Assembly (NCBI GenBank): GCA_004299555.1
Contig: SCQU01000006.1
Location: 1-64,000, forward strand
From: Rhodanobacteraceae bacterium
GTDB taxonomy: Bacteria; Pseudomonadota; Gammaproteobacteria; Xanthomonadales; Rhodanobacteraceae
Length of the DNA: 64,000 nt
Direction: 5' to 3'
Part shown: one piece after another, positions 1-7,708 of the stretch
Layout of the letters: each line of letters begins with the position of its first letter
Position numbering within the stretch: position 1 is the stretch's first letter
Program-made: the position numbers and the translations under genes
The notes under the pieces: model-generated
Told to the model about the DNA's origin: nothing
Database searches by the model: none
What the model saw: the letters and a program-made list of their open reading frames with translations, nothing else

Positions 1-120
1 TTGGTACGACGATGGCTGACCCAAGCGTCTGCACGGATCATCGCATGCCTGCGCACGCCGGGACCGGCGCTCATCGCTCAGCTGGACATCCCGGCTTGAA
101 AACGTGGGGAAACCTCAGGG
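1..120. other. left-edge intergenic stretch
   Basis: Sequence before the 3' end of hutF. No convincing coding frame, RNA or hairpin was seen; the short open frame here has shadow-like composition. It may include the end of a gene lying outside the window, which cannot be judged. Confidence 0.3.
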
Positions 121-1446
121 TCAGGCCCCCGCGAGCTGCGCGACCGCGGCGCGATAGGCCGACGCAATCCGATCTTCATCGCGATGGCGGAAATCGCGCA
201 CCACCCACGCGCCGCCGGCCATGACATCACGCACCAGAGGCACGTTGCCGGCGAACAGGAAACTGTCGAGCACGCTCGAGGTGTCCCGCGCGGCCAGCGC
301 CGGCGCGGCATCATCCAGCACGATCCAATCCGCAACCCCTGAACCACCTGGTACACCGGCAGCCTGACGCCCGCCGCGCGACGCCGCCCGCCAGAGCGCT
401 TCACCCACGCTCGCGCCGGCTTTGCGTGCCGCAACATTGCGGTGACACGACGCCAGCCGCTGGCCATATTCCAGCCAACGCAACTCTTCGACGGGTGACA
501 CCGAGATGTGCGAGTCCGAGCCGATGCCAAGCACGCCGCCCGCATCCAGAAAGTTTGCCAGTGGAAACAAACCGTCACCGAGGTTGGCTTCGGTCGTCGG
601 ACACAACCCGGCCACCGCACCCGACTTTGCCAGTGCGTGCATTTCCGCCGGGTCAACGTGTGTTGCGTGGACCAGGCACCAGCGCGCATCCACATCCGCA
701 TGGCCGAACAGCCACTGGACCGGCCGCGCGTGGCGCAGGCTCAGGCAGTCCTGCACCTCGCCGATCTGCTCCGCGATGTGGATATGAACCGGACGACCCT
801 GCGCCAGCGGCGCCGCCAGCACCTCGCGCATCGCGCCCTCCGGCACCGCACGCAAGGAATGCAGCGCGATGCCGACGCGCACGGCGGGCGACTCCAGCGC
901 CAGCAGCGCTTCCAGCAGCCGCAGGTACGCATCGACCGACAACCCGAAACGCCGCTGGCGCGCGGACAGCGGACGGCCATCAAAACCGCCGGTCATGTAC
1001 AGCACCGGCAACAGCGTCAGCCCGATACCGGCGTCGCGCGCGGCTTCGATGATCGCCTTCGACATCGCTGCCCGGTCGGCGTAGGGCTCGCCATCCGGCG
1101 CGTGGTGCAAATAGTGGAACTCGCACACGTGGGTGTAGCCGGCCTTCAGCATCTCCACATATAACTGCGTGGCTATTGCGCGCAGCGTATCCGGGTTGAT
1201 GCGGGCCGCGAACCGGTACATGACTTCGCGCCAGGTCCAGAACGAATCGTCACCTGGCCCGCGCCGCTCGGCCAGGCCCGCCATCGCCCGCTGAAACGCG
1301 TGCGAATGCAGGTTCACCATCCCCGGCAGCGCAAAGCGGCCCCGCACACGCCCATCGGCCGCCGCGCCCACACGCACATCGTGCTGCCAGCCTGCGTGCG
1401 TCCAGGCATGTTCCGCGTGCAAGGCAGCGCCAGCGCCAGTCATCAT
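121..1446 (-). CDS. hutF: formimidoylglutamate deiminase HutF
   Basis: Cytosolic amidohydrolase-superfamily enzyme of histidine degradation that converts N-formimidoyl-glutamate to N-formyl-glutamate plus ammonia. The 441 residues match the usual family length (about 450). The metal-binding NLHSHAFQ segment lies at residues 46-52 (H47, H49). Further ligand regions are HIHIAEQ near the middle and GIGSDSHIS towards the C-terminus; a family-typical FW-TWRE segment follows the first ligand pair. Two adjacent ATG codons (1446 and 1443) could start it. It diverges from hutI, which makes its precursor, so both probably share a control region at 1447-1621. HutF implies the five-step pathway that needs HutG; hutG, hutU and hutH are not in the window. 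Confidence 0.93.
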   Translation of the reverse strand: MMTGAGAALHAEHAWTHAGWQHDVRVGAAADGRVRGRFALPGMVNLHSHAFQRAMAGLAERRGPGDDSFWTWREVMYRFAARINPDTLRAIATQLYVEMLKAGYTHVCEFHYLHHAPDGEPYADRAAMSKAIIEAARDAGIGLTLLPVLYMTGGFDGRPLSARQRRFGLSVDAYLRLLEALLALESPAVRVGIALHSLRAVPEGAMREVLAAPLAQGRPVHIHIAEQIGEVQDCLSLRHARPVQWLFGHADVDARWCLVHATHVDPAEMHALAKSGAVAGLCPTTEANLGDGLFPLANFLDAGGVLGIGSDSHISVSPVEELRWLEYGQRLASCHRNVAARKAGASVGEALWRAASRGGRQAAGVPGGSGVADWIVLDDAAPALAARDTSSVLDSFLFAGNVPLVRDVMAGGAWVVRDFRHRDEDRIASAYRAAVAQLAGA

Positions 1447-1621
1447 CGTTCCGCCGAGAAAAAGCCGCGGTATTGTCGCACGCGGCCACCGACGAACGGA
1501 GGCCGCCTTCCGTGGCCGCGCGGCGGGCTCCCGGACGGCCGAGCTCAGCCCGGTGGATTCACGCAGCGGCTACAGCGGGCAAGCGCTACCATGCAGCGTC
1601 ATGGGCTGATCGGATGATGCG

Positions 1622-2842
1622 ATGCGCTGGGATCACCTGCTGCTCGATTGCACGCTGGCAACATTGGCCGGCGACGATGGCTACGGCCTGATCGAGCACG
1701 CCGCGCTTGGCTGGCGCGACGGGACGATCACCTACGCTGGCACCGTTCACGACCTTCCCGGTACTCCGGACGCACTCGCCACAACCAGCGAATCGGTACA
1801 CGGCGCGCTGGTGACGCCGGGCCTGGTCGATTGCCACACGCACCTTGTGTTTGGCGGCGAGCGCGCCAACGAATTCGAGATGCGCTTGCAGGGTGAAAGC
1901 TATGAAGCGATCTCGCGTGCGGGCGGCGGCATCGTGTCCAGCGTGCGCGCGACCCGCGCGGCGAGTGAAGACGGACTGTTCGAACAATCACTACCGCGTG
2001 CGCGCGCACTGTTGCGCGATGGCGTCACCACACTCGAGATCAAATCCGGCTACGGGCTTGATCTTGCAACCGAAATGAAGATGCTGCGGGTGGCACGCCG
2101 GATCGGCAGCGCGCTCGGCATCAGCGTGCGCACGACGCTGCTGGGCCTGCACGCCCTGCCGCCCGAATTCAGCACGCGCCGGAACGACTACATCGCGATG
2201 GTCTGCGATGAATGGCTGCCGGCCGTCGCAGAGGCCGGACTCGCCGACGCCGTGGACGCGTTTTGCGAGGGCATTGCATTTGCACCCGAGGAAGTACGGC
2301 GTTACTTTGGGGCGGCCAGCAAACTTGGCCTGCGCGTCAAGCTGCACGCCGACCAGCTGTCCAATCTTGGCGGGGCCGCACTGGCGGCCGGGTACGGCGG
2401 TCTGTCGGCCGATCACCTGGAATGCACGGACGCGGCCGGCGTCGCCGCAATGGCGCGCGCGGGTACGGTAGCCGTGCTGTTGCCGGGCAGCTACTACGCG
2501 CTGCGCGAAACCCGTACGCCACCGATCGCGGCGTTCCGCGAACACGGCGTCGCCATGGCCGTGGCGACCGATCTCAACCCCGGAACCTCGCCGCTGCGCT
2601 CGCTGCGGCTGGCGCTGAACATGGCGTCAACCCTGTTCCGCCTGACGGCTGCGGAGTCGCTGCGTGGCGCTAGCGTCAACGCCGCGCGCGCGTTGGGCCT
2701 CGGCGACCGCGGCGCGCTCGCCGTCGGCCGCCGCGCTGACGTTGTCATCTGGAAGGCGCGTCAGCCGGCCGAACTGGCCTACTGGATCGGCGGCTCGCTG
2801 GCACAGCGTGTGTTCGCCGGCGGCGCCGACGTCCTACCCTGA
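1622..2842 (+). CDS. hutI: imidazolonepropionase HutI
   Basis: Cytosolic metal-dependent amidohydrolase that opens 4-imidazolone-5-propanoate to N-formimidoyl-L-glutamate, the step before HutF. Length is 406 residues, normal for HutI. Visible signatures are DCHTHLVFGG (first metal pair) about 70 residues in, EIKSGYGL, KLHADQL, and ATDLNPGTS near residue 320. A GGA-containing purine stretch lies about 10 bases before the ATG. It is divergent from hutF with a 175-base gap. The gene next in line on this strand is not a hut gene, so the cluster is compact or split. Confidence 0.95.
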   Translation: MRWDHLLLDCTLATLAGDDGYGLIEHAALGWRDGTITYAGTVHDLPGTPDALATTSESVHGALVTPGLVDCHTHLVFGGERANEFEMRLQGESYEAISRAGGGIVSSVRATRAASEDGLFEQSLPRARALLRDGVTTLEIKSGYGLDLATEMKMLRVARRIGSALGISVRTTLLGLHALPPEFSTRRNDYIAMVCDEWLPAVAEAGLADAVDAFCEGIAFAPEEVRRYFGAASKLGLRVKLHADQLSNLGGAALAAGYGGLSADHLECTDAAGVAAMARAGTVAVLLPGSYYALRETRTPPIAAFREHGVAMAVATDLNPGTSPLRSLRLALNMASTLFRLTAAESLRGASVNAARALGLGDRGALAVGRRADVVIWKARQPAELAYWIGGSLAQRVFAGGADVLP

Positions 2843-2880
2843 TACGGCGCGCGCGGCCACCGCCCGCACAACCACCCAGC

Positions 2881-3780
2881 CTACTTCGCGTGGTCGCGCT
2901 GCGGCGCTAGTATCGCCTCGACGTGCTGCGCAAGAAAAACCAGCAGCTCCTTGTCCGCGTTGCTGTAGTGGCGCGCGACGTCGTAGGACTGCACGACCAG
3001 GCACCCCACAGCCTTGCCGTCGTGGAGCACTGGCGCACCCAACCATTCCTCGCACCGCGGGCCGGTACTCTTGAACCGGCTGCCGATGGTGGTCTGCAAG
3101 GTCTCGCGCAAGCCCATGAGTGGCTTGCCCTCGTGGATCACATACCAGGTCGGGCTGCGCTCGATGTCGGCCATCCGCACGCCGTCTGACGGATCCGGCG
3201 GATACTCATCGACACTGTCGGCAAAATACGGATAACTGATCGTGTCGCGCTGCGCGTCGTAGGCCGCGACATAGAAATTCATCGCGTACATCAGCGAGCC
3301 AATGATGGCATGCAGCTGACCGAACATCGAGGCCTTGTCCGCGTTCGCCGTACTGGCCAGGTTTGAGATTGCATACATCGCGCGTTGCAAGCGCCGGGAC
3401 CGGCCAAGCTGTTCGGCCGACTGCGCAAGGTCAACCTGCCGGTTCAGCGCTTCCGCACGTTCGGCCACCAGCTTCGCGGCCGTCCTCAATGGGCCGAGGC
3501 ACCCCGTCGACCGCGGCGCGCTGGCAATAAAGGCGTCACCGTCACGCAAGGGTATTTGCAACAGGTACATCGACGCAGACTTGAATTGACGCATATGGGT
3601 CGCGTTTTTGACGCGCCAGAGCAGCCCACCGGGAATCAGGTCGCCCAGCAACGACCTGGCGCCATCCTCCAATTCCGCAACGCTGGTCGCGTCCAGCAGT
3701 TTGTCGATCGCCCGCAGCAGCAACAGCTCTCCAATTGGATGCTGCTCACTGCTGGCATTTGATGCAAGGGTCACAGTCAC
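2881..3780 (-). CDS. GAF-domain protein, function unknown
   Basis: A 299-residue soluble protein. The C-terminal half (about residues 135-290) reads as a GAF sensory domain: a helix with CRXXR-like basic pairs, a strand containing YVAAYDAQRDTISYPYF, and a closing GAPVLHDGKAVGCLVVQSY segment. The N-terminal half has no domain I recognise. No enzymatic output domain follows, so it may sense a small ligand or contact a partner kinase or cyclase. I chose the GTG at 3780 because GAGG lies 7 bases upstream and the protein then begins MTVTLASN; an upstream ATG would add 16 hydrophobic and basic residues without a ribosome site. Confidence 0.7.
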   Translation of the reverse strand: MTVTLASNASSEQHPIGELLLLRAIDKLLDATSVAELEDGARSLLGDLIPGGLLWRVKNATHMRQFKSASMYLLQIPLRDGDAFIASAPRSTGCLGPLRTAAKLVAERAEALNRQVDLAQSAEQLGRSRRLQRAMYAISNLASTANADKASMFGQLHAIIGSLMYAMNFYVAAYDAQRDTISYPYFADSVDEYPPDPSDGVRMADIERSPTWYVIHEGKPLMGLRETLQTTIGSRFKSTGPRCEEWLGAPVLHDGKAVGCLVVQSYDVARHYSNADKELLVFLAQHVEAILAPQRDHAK

Positions 3781-4202
3781 GATTATTCCTCGGCGGCAAT
3801 GGCGTACAAACAGCACGATGCAATACACATGCCATCGCGCGTGCAGCCTGATTCACGCAAACTCATGCAGACCATTGATATACATGTATTTATTTCATAC
3901 AGACCCGGTGCGGCGCGCAACGCGCTTGATGCATATCATCCGGCATTTGCGTATGGGTGCACATTCGCAATAGCAGCACGATCGCGAGCCGCTCCTGTGG
4001 CACCGACGCGCTGTAGGAATCTACAGGCATGCAGGCGACCGACTTCTCATAACCTGTCTGGTGCAAGTGATAGCGTGAAACCAGCACACAGACGACGCGA
4101 ATACCATGTATGGAGCCCGCCAAAGCCATGACATTTAGAACTGCCACGGCAGACTCAAAATGAACAATTAAGGAAAACAATAATCACCAGGTGGGCAAGG
4201 CA
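3781..4202. other. AT-richer intergenic region between divergent genes
   Basis: About 420 bases separating the GAF gene (minus) from the secreted orphan (plus). It is visibly richer in A+T than its surroundings, with a tract of alternating A/T near 3875-3900, and carries a 6-bp inverted repeat CTGTAG-GAAT-CTACAG at 4011-4026. It probably holds divergent promoters. No conserved gene was found. Confidence 0.4.
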
Positions 4203-4658
4203 ATGCGCCGTACGCTTTTCACCAGGACTGCAACTGGATTGGGCACGCCTCCAATACTTGCCCATGCGATCGTGGTGCTGTTGATGGCGGTGATGGCGCA
4301 GGCGGCGTACGCCGCGGACCGCATGTCCACCCAGCCGGCAGGAGGCACCTTGGGCGGCGCCAGGACAACCGTACCAGCCGTCCCCCGCAGCGACAGTCCA
4401 GACGTAGCACACGCCGGCGGCCGCATCACCTTCCTTGGTGCCGTCCGCGTCGGCACGGCAGCAACGCCCGTCACTGTGGCCGCGTCACCCGGAGCCAGCG
4501 CGACGGTGATACTGCGTGCCGGGCGCTACGCCGCGCCGTCGAGGCAGGTGGCGGTCCGGCCATTCCAGCACCGGGAACTATCCCCGGAGATCAAACGCCT
4601 GGAGTTGCCCGGCGAACAGCTCGGACCGATGCAGGAAGCCATCGTGATGTACAGGTGA
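4203..4658 (+). CDS. small secreted or anchored protein, unknown
   Basis: A protein of 151 residues that I do not recognise. It starts with basic residues, then has a long hydrophobic segment (about residues 17-35) ending in AQAAYA-A, which resembles a Sec signal peptide with an Ala-X-Ala cleavage site. The remainder is rich in Ala, Thr, Gly, Val and Pro with no cysteines and no recognised domain, suggesting an extended periplasmic or surface protein. I chose ATG 4203 (AGGTGG 8 bases upstream); an in-frame GTG at 4191 is the alternative. No operon partner lies on this strand. Confidence 0.55.
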   Translation: MRRTLFTRTATGLGTPPILAHAIVVLLMAVMAQAAYAADRMSTQPAGGTLGGARTTVPAVPRSDSPDVAHAGGRITFLGAVRVGTAATPVTVAASPGASATVILRAGRYAAPSRQVAVRPFQHRELSPEIKRLELPGEQLGPMQEAIVMYR

Positions 4659-4725
4659 AACTGAACCTCGCGCGTCGGGGCTGCCCGCTGATTTGGGCCC
4701 TCTCGGCCGCGCACGGCGATAACAG

Positions 4726-4753
4726 AAAAAATGGCCCCGCAATCGGGGCCATT
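4726..4753 (-). terminator. rho-independent terminator of the THX gene
   Basis: Perfect 10-bp stem AATGGCCCCG / CGGGGCCATT with a 4-base loop (4730-4753). On the minus strand it is followed directly by six T (4726-4731), 25 bases after the THX stop. On the plus strand no T run follows, so it serves the minus-strand gene. Confidence 0.85.
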
Positions 4754-4777
4754 CCCACAAACAGAAAATCCGCCTGT

Positions 4778-5005
4778 CTACGTGGATTTCTTTGGTGCAG
4801 CCTTCTTGGCCGCCGTCTTCTTGACTGCCGGACGCGCCAGCGGCTTGGGGGCCGTCCTGGCGGCAGGCTTGGCCGCAGTCCTGGGTGCCGTCTTGATTGC
4901 GGTTTTCTTCACCGCTGCGTTTGCGGTCGGTGAATGCGGGCGCACGTTGCCGTGGCTCGCGGCGTAGATCTTGCCCTTGCGTGTCTTTTTGTCACCCTTG
5001 CCCAT
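4778..5005 (-). CDS. 30S ribosomal protein THX family, with Lys/Ala/Pro tail
   Basis: The first 24 residues (start MGKGDKKTRKGKIY, then HGNVRPH) match the small basic 30S protein THX (bTHX/RPS31-like), which sits in a cavity of the 30S head. Classical THX has about 25-50 residues. Here 75 are encoded because a C-terminal tail of about 50 residues follows, made of repeated KK-TA, AK-PA and RP-A units that resemble a histone H1 tail. ATG 5005 is supported by AGGA 6 bases upstream; a longer frame to 5098 lacks family support. A strong terminator lies downstream. The tail could hold rRNA or be disordered. Confidence 0.8.
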   Translation of the reverse strand: MGKGDKKTRKGKIYAASHGNVRPHSPTANAAVKKTAIKTAPRTAAKPAARTAPKPLARPAVKKTAAKKAAPKKST

Positions 5006-5094
5006 GTCGGTTCCTGCTGGTCGTGTGGAATCCGCGCACTGCGCGCGGCTCGTGGCATGGTACCAGCGCGCCGGCACCGCGCAACGTCGTGCCA

Positions 5095-6033
5095 TCACGG
5101 TACCCGCGGGTGCGCATCACCATGCTCCGGGTCAACGCACTCACTGGACTCGACCTGGACCGTGACGTGGCTGATCTCGAACCGTTCACGCGCAACGCGC
5201 TGGATCGCCCGGAGCACGCGCTGCGCATCGCCGCCCTGGCACAACCGCGCGTGCAGCGTTGCCATGCGCGATCCCGAAGCAAGCTGCCAGACGTGCAGGT
5301 GATGCACCTCGGCGATGTCGGGGTCCGCCGCCGCCAGCGCCGCGCGCACCTCAGCGGGAGCCACGCCGTCGGGCACGCCTTCGAGCAGAATGTGCGCGGA
5401 GCGTTTGAGCAACACGAACGCGCCGCGCAGGATCAGCACGGACACCAACAACGACAACGCGGGGTCGGCCTGGTCCCAACCCAGGTAACGCACCAGCAAG
5501 GCCGCGAGCACGGTTGCCATCGAGCCGAGCAGGTCACCGAACACGTGCAGGCGCGCGCCCGCCGTATTGAGGTCATCGTGAACGTGGGCGTGGACATGCA
5601 GGCGCTGCAACACGAGGGTATTGACGGCCAGTCCGGCCACGGCAACGGCGAGCATCACGCCGGACTGGATGTGGACGCTGTCCGGCGCCAGCAGGCGCCG
5701 GGTCGCCGCATAGGCGATCCCGCAAACCAGCAACACCTGCACCAGCGCGTTGACGAAGCCGGCCAGCACTTCGAGCCGGCCGTACCCGAAGCTCCGGCGT
5801 GCGTCCGCGGGCTTCATCGCGTACACCGCCGCGCCCCACGCCAACGCCAGTGCGCCCGCGTCCACCAGCATGTGCGCAGCATCGGCCATGAGGGCCAGTG
5901 AGCCTGACCACCACCCGCCAACCGCCTCGACCACGAGCATCGCCAGCGTCAGCGCAAACGCTAAGGCCAGCTGCGCGTGGGTGCCGCCAGCCGCGTCTTG
6001 GACTGCCGGGGCGTGGAACTGATCGTGTGCCAT
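5095..6033 (-). CDS. cation diffusion facilitator, zinc type
   Basis: Inner-membrane divalent-cation/proton antiporter of the CDF family (ZitB/CzcD-like), 312 residues with six predicted membrane helices and a C-terminal cytosolic domain. Helix 2 carries DAAHMLVD (H54 and D58) and helix 5 carries HVFGD, giving the HxxxD/HxxxD pattern known to favour zinc. A His-rich loop HVHAHVHDD lies between helices 4 and 5. I chose ATG 6033; TTG 6069 or GTG 6039 are possible. It lies downstream of the MerC-like gene (53 bases) on the same strand, linking zinc export to the Zur locus. Confidence 0.88.
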   Translation of the reverse strand: MAHDQFHAPAVQDAAGGTHAQLALAFALTLAMLVVEAVGGWWSGSLALMADAAHMLVDAGALALAWGAAVYAMKPADARRSFGYGRLEVLAGFVNALVQVLLVCGIAYAATRRLLAPDSVHIQSGVMLAVAVAGLAVNTLVLQRLHVHAHVHDDLNTAGARLHVFGDLLGSMATVLAALLVRYLGWDQADPALSLLVSVLILRGAFVLLKRSAHILLEGVPDGVAPAEVRAALAAADPDIAEVHHLHVWQLASGSRMATLHARLCQGGDAQRVLRAIQRVARERFEISHVTVQVESSECVDPEHGDAHPRVP

Positions 6034-6086
6034 GGCCACAAGGCTAGGCAGCCGCCCGGCGTTACACAATCACCCGGCGGTGGTGA

Positions 6087-6554
6087 TCAAGCGGGATGCG
6101 TGCATGTCAGGCGATGCTGGCGGTGCGAGCAAACCAGATTGGTGATGTGCGCACTGGCAACCAGGACGCCACCGGTCACCACGCTGACGGTGTGGACCAG
6201 GACGTTGGCATCCAGGTCAATCGCGATGCCAAACACCAGCAGCGCGATACCCGGCACCATCAGGAACAGCGCCTGCGGCCGGCGGTGGCGGCGGTAACCG
6301 GCAAGAATGCTGCCGCCTGCCAGCAACGCCGCGCAGGTGACGAACACCCGCTCGAAGGTGTGCCCGGCAAGGAATTCAAGCCCGATCAACGGCAGCAGCG
6401 CCAACACGAACGGCAGCAGCACGCAATGCACCGCGCACAGCAACGAGGCCGTCGCGCCGACCCGGTCGACCAAGGTTGCGACATGACGTGGCGCTGCGGC
6501 CGGCGGCCGCAGGCCGGACAGCGCGACCATCGCCTGGGCAGAGGGAGTGCTCAT
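6087..6554 (-). CDS. MerC-domain membrane protein
   Basis: Integral membrane protein of 155 residues with four predicted helices after a short cytosolic N-terminus. The first helix contains LLCAVHC (C40, C44), the signature pair of the MerC family, first known as mercury transporters. No other mer genes are present, so mercury is an unlikely substrate. Position between zur and a CDF zinc transporter suggests a role in zinc or related metal handling, which is inference. The promoter upstream overlaps a Zur-box candidate at 6742-6764. The protein has a further Cys (SHRQHRLTC) near its C-terminus. Confidence 0.8.
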   Translation of the reverse strand: MSTPSAQAMVALSGLRPPAAAPRHVATLVDRVGATASLLCAVHCVLLPFVLALLPLIGLEFLAGHTFERVFVTCAALLAGGSILAGYRRHRRPQALFLMVPGIALLVFGIAIDLDANVLVHTVSVVTGGVLVASAHITNLVCSHRQHRLTCTHPA

Positions 6555-6603
6555 TTTTACGGGGTTTCCTTCGGATTCTCAACACGGGCACTTTGATTTT
6601 GTT

Positions 6604-6703
6604 GGTCATTCCCGAATCGCGCGGCGCCCTCCGGAATCCGGTGCCGTTGCTGACCAACGCGCCAACAGCGAGTCACTGGATTCCCGCCTGCGCCGGAATG
6701 ACC
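6604..6703. repeat. palindromic intergenic repeat with GGTCATTCC ends
   Basis: A 100-base element bounded by GGTCATTCC (6604-6612) and its exact complement GGAATGACC (6695-6703). The inside holds GGATTCCCGCC-type blocks, typical of short dispersed proteobacterial repeats built on GTCATTCCCGC. It lies in the presumed leader of the MerC-like gene. A related half unit is at 58217. Confidence 0.65.
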
Positions 6704-6741
6704 AGGAACTGCCCGCGGCGGGTCTGCACGCAGTTCCTGCA

Positions 6742-6764
6742 CGAAGGCTACATTATAACATTAC
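6742..6764 (-). promoter_or_regulatory. Zur operator with overlapping -10 box
   Basis: Read on the minus strand, the site contains AATGTTATAAT and agrees with the E. coli Zur box at 16 of 22 specified positions. One half-site is near perfect, the other degenerate. It also contains a perfect -10 hexamer TATAAT (6752-6757), so bound Zur would block transcription towards the MerC-like gene, about 190 bases downstream. It lies between zur and the MerC-like gene. Confidence 0.65.
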
Positions 6765-6830
6765 TTGCGTGCGGCAACACAAACCCCTGGTTGCCGGCGG
6801 CACCACGGGTCATCCAATCGGAGGAACGCC

Positions 6831-7313
6831 TTAGCGGGCCGCGCTGGCGCAGCGCCTGCACAGGCCGTGAACCTCGAGCGTCTGCGCCTTGGCGCGAAAG
6901 CCAAAGCCGTGCGCCTGCTGCTCGATCAACCTGGCAATGGCGCCCTCGTCACACACCTCGGTCGCGCTTTCGCACACATCGCAAATCAGGAACGGCACCT
7001 GGTGCGCTTCGGCCGGATGCTGACAAAACACGAATGCGTTGATCGATTCCAGCTTGTGGATAAACCCGTTCTCGAGCAGGAAATCCAGTGCGCGGTAGAT
7101 CGTCGGCGGCGCCGCACCGGCGTGGTGGTCACGCAACGATTCCAGCAAGTCGTACGCCTTGACCGGCCGGTGGGCCTGCACGACCAGCACCAGCACTTCA
7201 CGGCGCAGCGGCGTCAGCCGCAGGCCGCGCACGTCGCACTCGTGCTCCACTTCGCGCACGATGCCAGCCGCATCGTGGTGATGATGGTGCGCAACTTGGG
7301 GTGCGGTAACCAT
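6831..7313 (-). CDS. zur: zinc uptake regulator Zur (Fur family)
   Basis: Cytosolic zinc-responsive repressor, 160 residues, normal for Zur. A winged helix (about residues 25-90) includes PPTIYRALDFLLENG, the Fur-family recognition region. The C-terminal dimerisation domain contains HXVPFLICDVC and ends HGLCRRC, giving the two CxxC pairs of the structural zinc site. The N-terminus has five consecutive histidines (residues 9-13), which is odd and could bind metal. FVFCQHPAEAHQV resembles Zur more than Fur. A Zur-box candidate lies just downstream, before the MerC-like gene. Confidence 0.92.
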   Translation of the reverse strand: MVTAPQVAHHHHHDAAGIVREVEHECDVRGLRLTPLRREVLVLVVQAHRPVKAYDLLESLRDHHAGAAPPTIYRALDFLLENGFIHKLESINAFVFCQHPAEAHQVPFLICDVCESATEVCDEGAIARLIEQQAHGFGFRAKAQTLEVHGLCRRCASAAR

Positions 7314-7399
7314 GCCAGCATTCTACGCGTTTGCCAGCGTCGCGCCGGCCTGTCCAAGATGGGGCCAAATCCCCCTCAACGCAACCATCGGTCACACCG

Positions 7400-7708
7400 T
7401 CACACGGTGGACGGCCTTCGCACCGCTCCGCGCGCATCCAACCGTTTGCGCGCCGGACCGTAACGGCCCGGTGGCAATGCCCACAGCGCGGCCCAGGCGA
7501 TGGGACCCACCACCAGCCCCAGGACAATGCCAAGGCCAATGCGCCCGCGCCACCACCCGACCAGCGCGCCGACCACGGCGCAGGCCAGCGTAAACCAGAT
7601 CAGCGGCCACCATGGCACCAGCGCCAGCAGGTTGTGCAGCAGCTGCCACGTCGCGCCCGGCGTGCCGGGGTTGACGCCCTGCAACAGCTTCTGCAGAAGG
7701 GCGTCCAC
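7400..7708 (-). CDS. small membrane protein coupled to gltX, unknown
   Basis: A 102-residue protein with two predicted membrane helices (about residues 28-50 and 56-76), separated by a short WWRGRIG turn, and a basic C-terminal tail. Its GTG start at 7708 directly abuts the gltX stop (TGAGTG), so it is probably translated by coupling with gltX. No family was recognised. The tight junction argues it is a real gene. Confidence 0.6.
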   Translation of the reverse strand: MDALLQKLLQGVNPGTPGATWQLLHNLLALVPWWPLIWFTLACAVVGALVGWWRGRIGLGIVLGLVVGPIAWAALWALPPGRYGPARKRLDARGAVRRPSTV

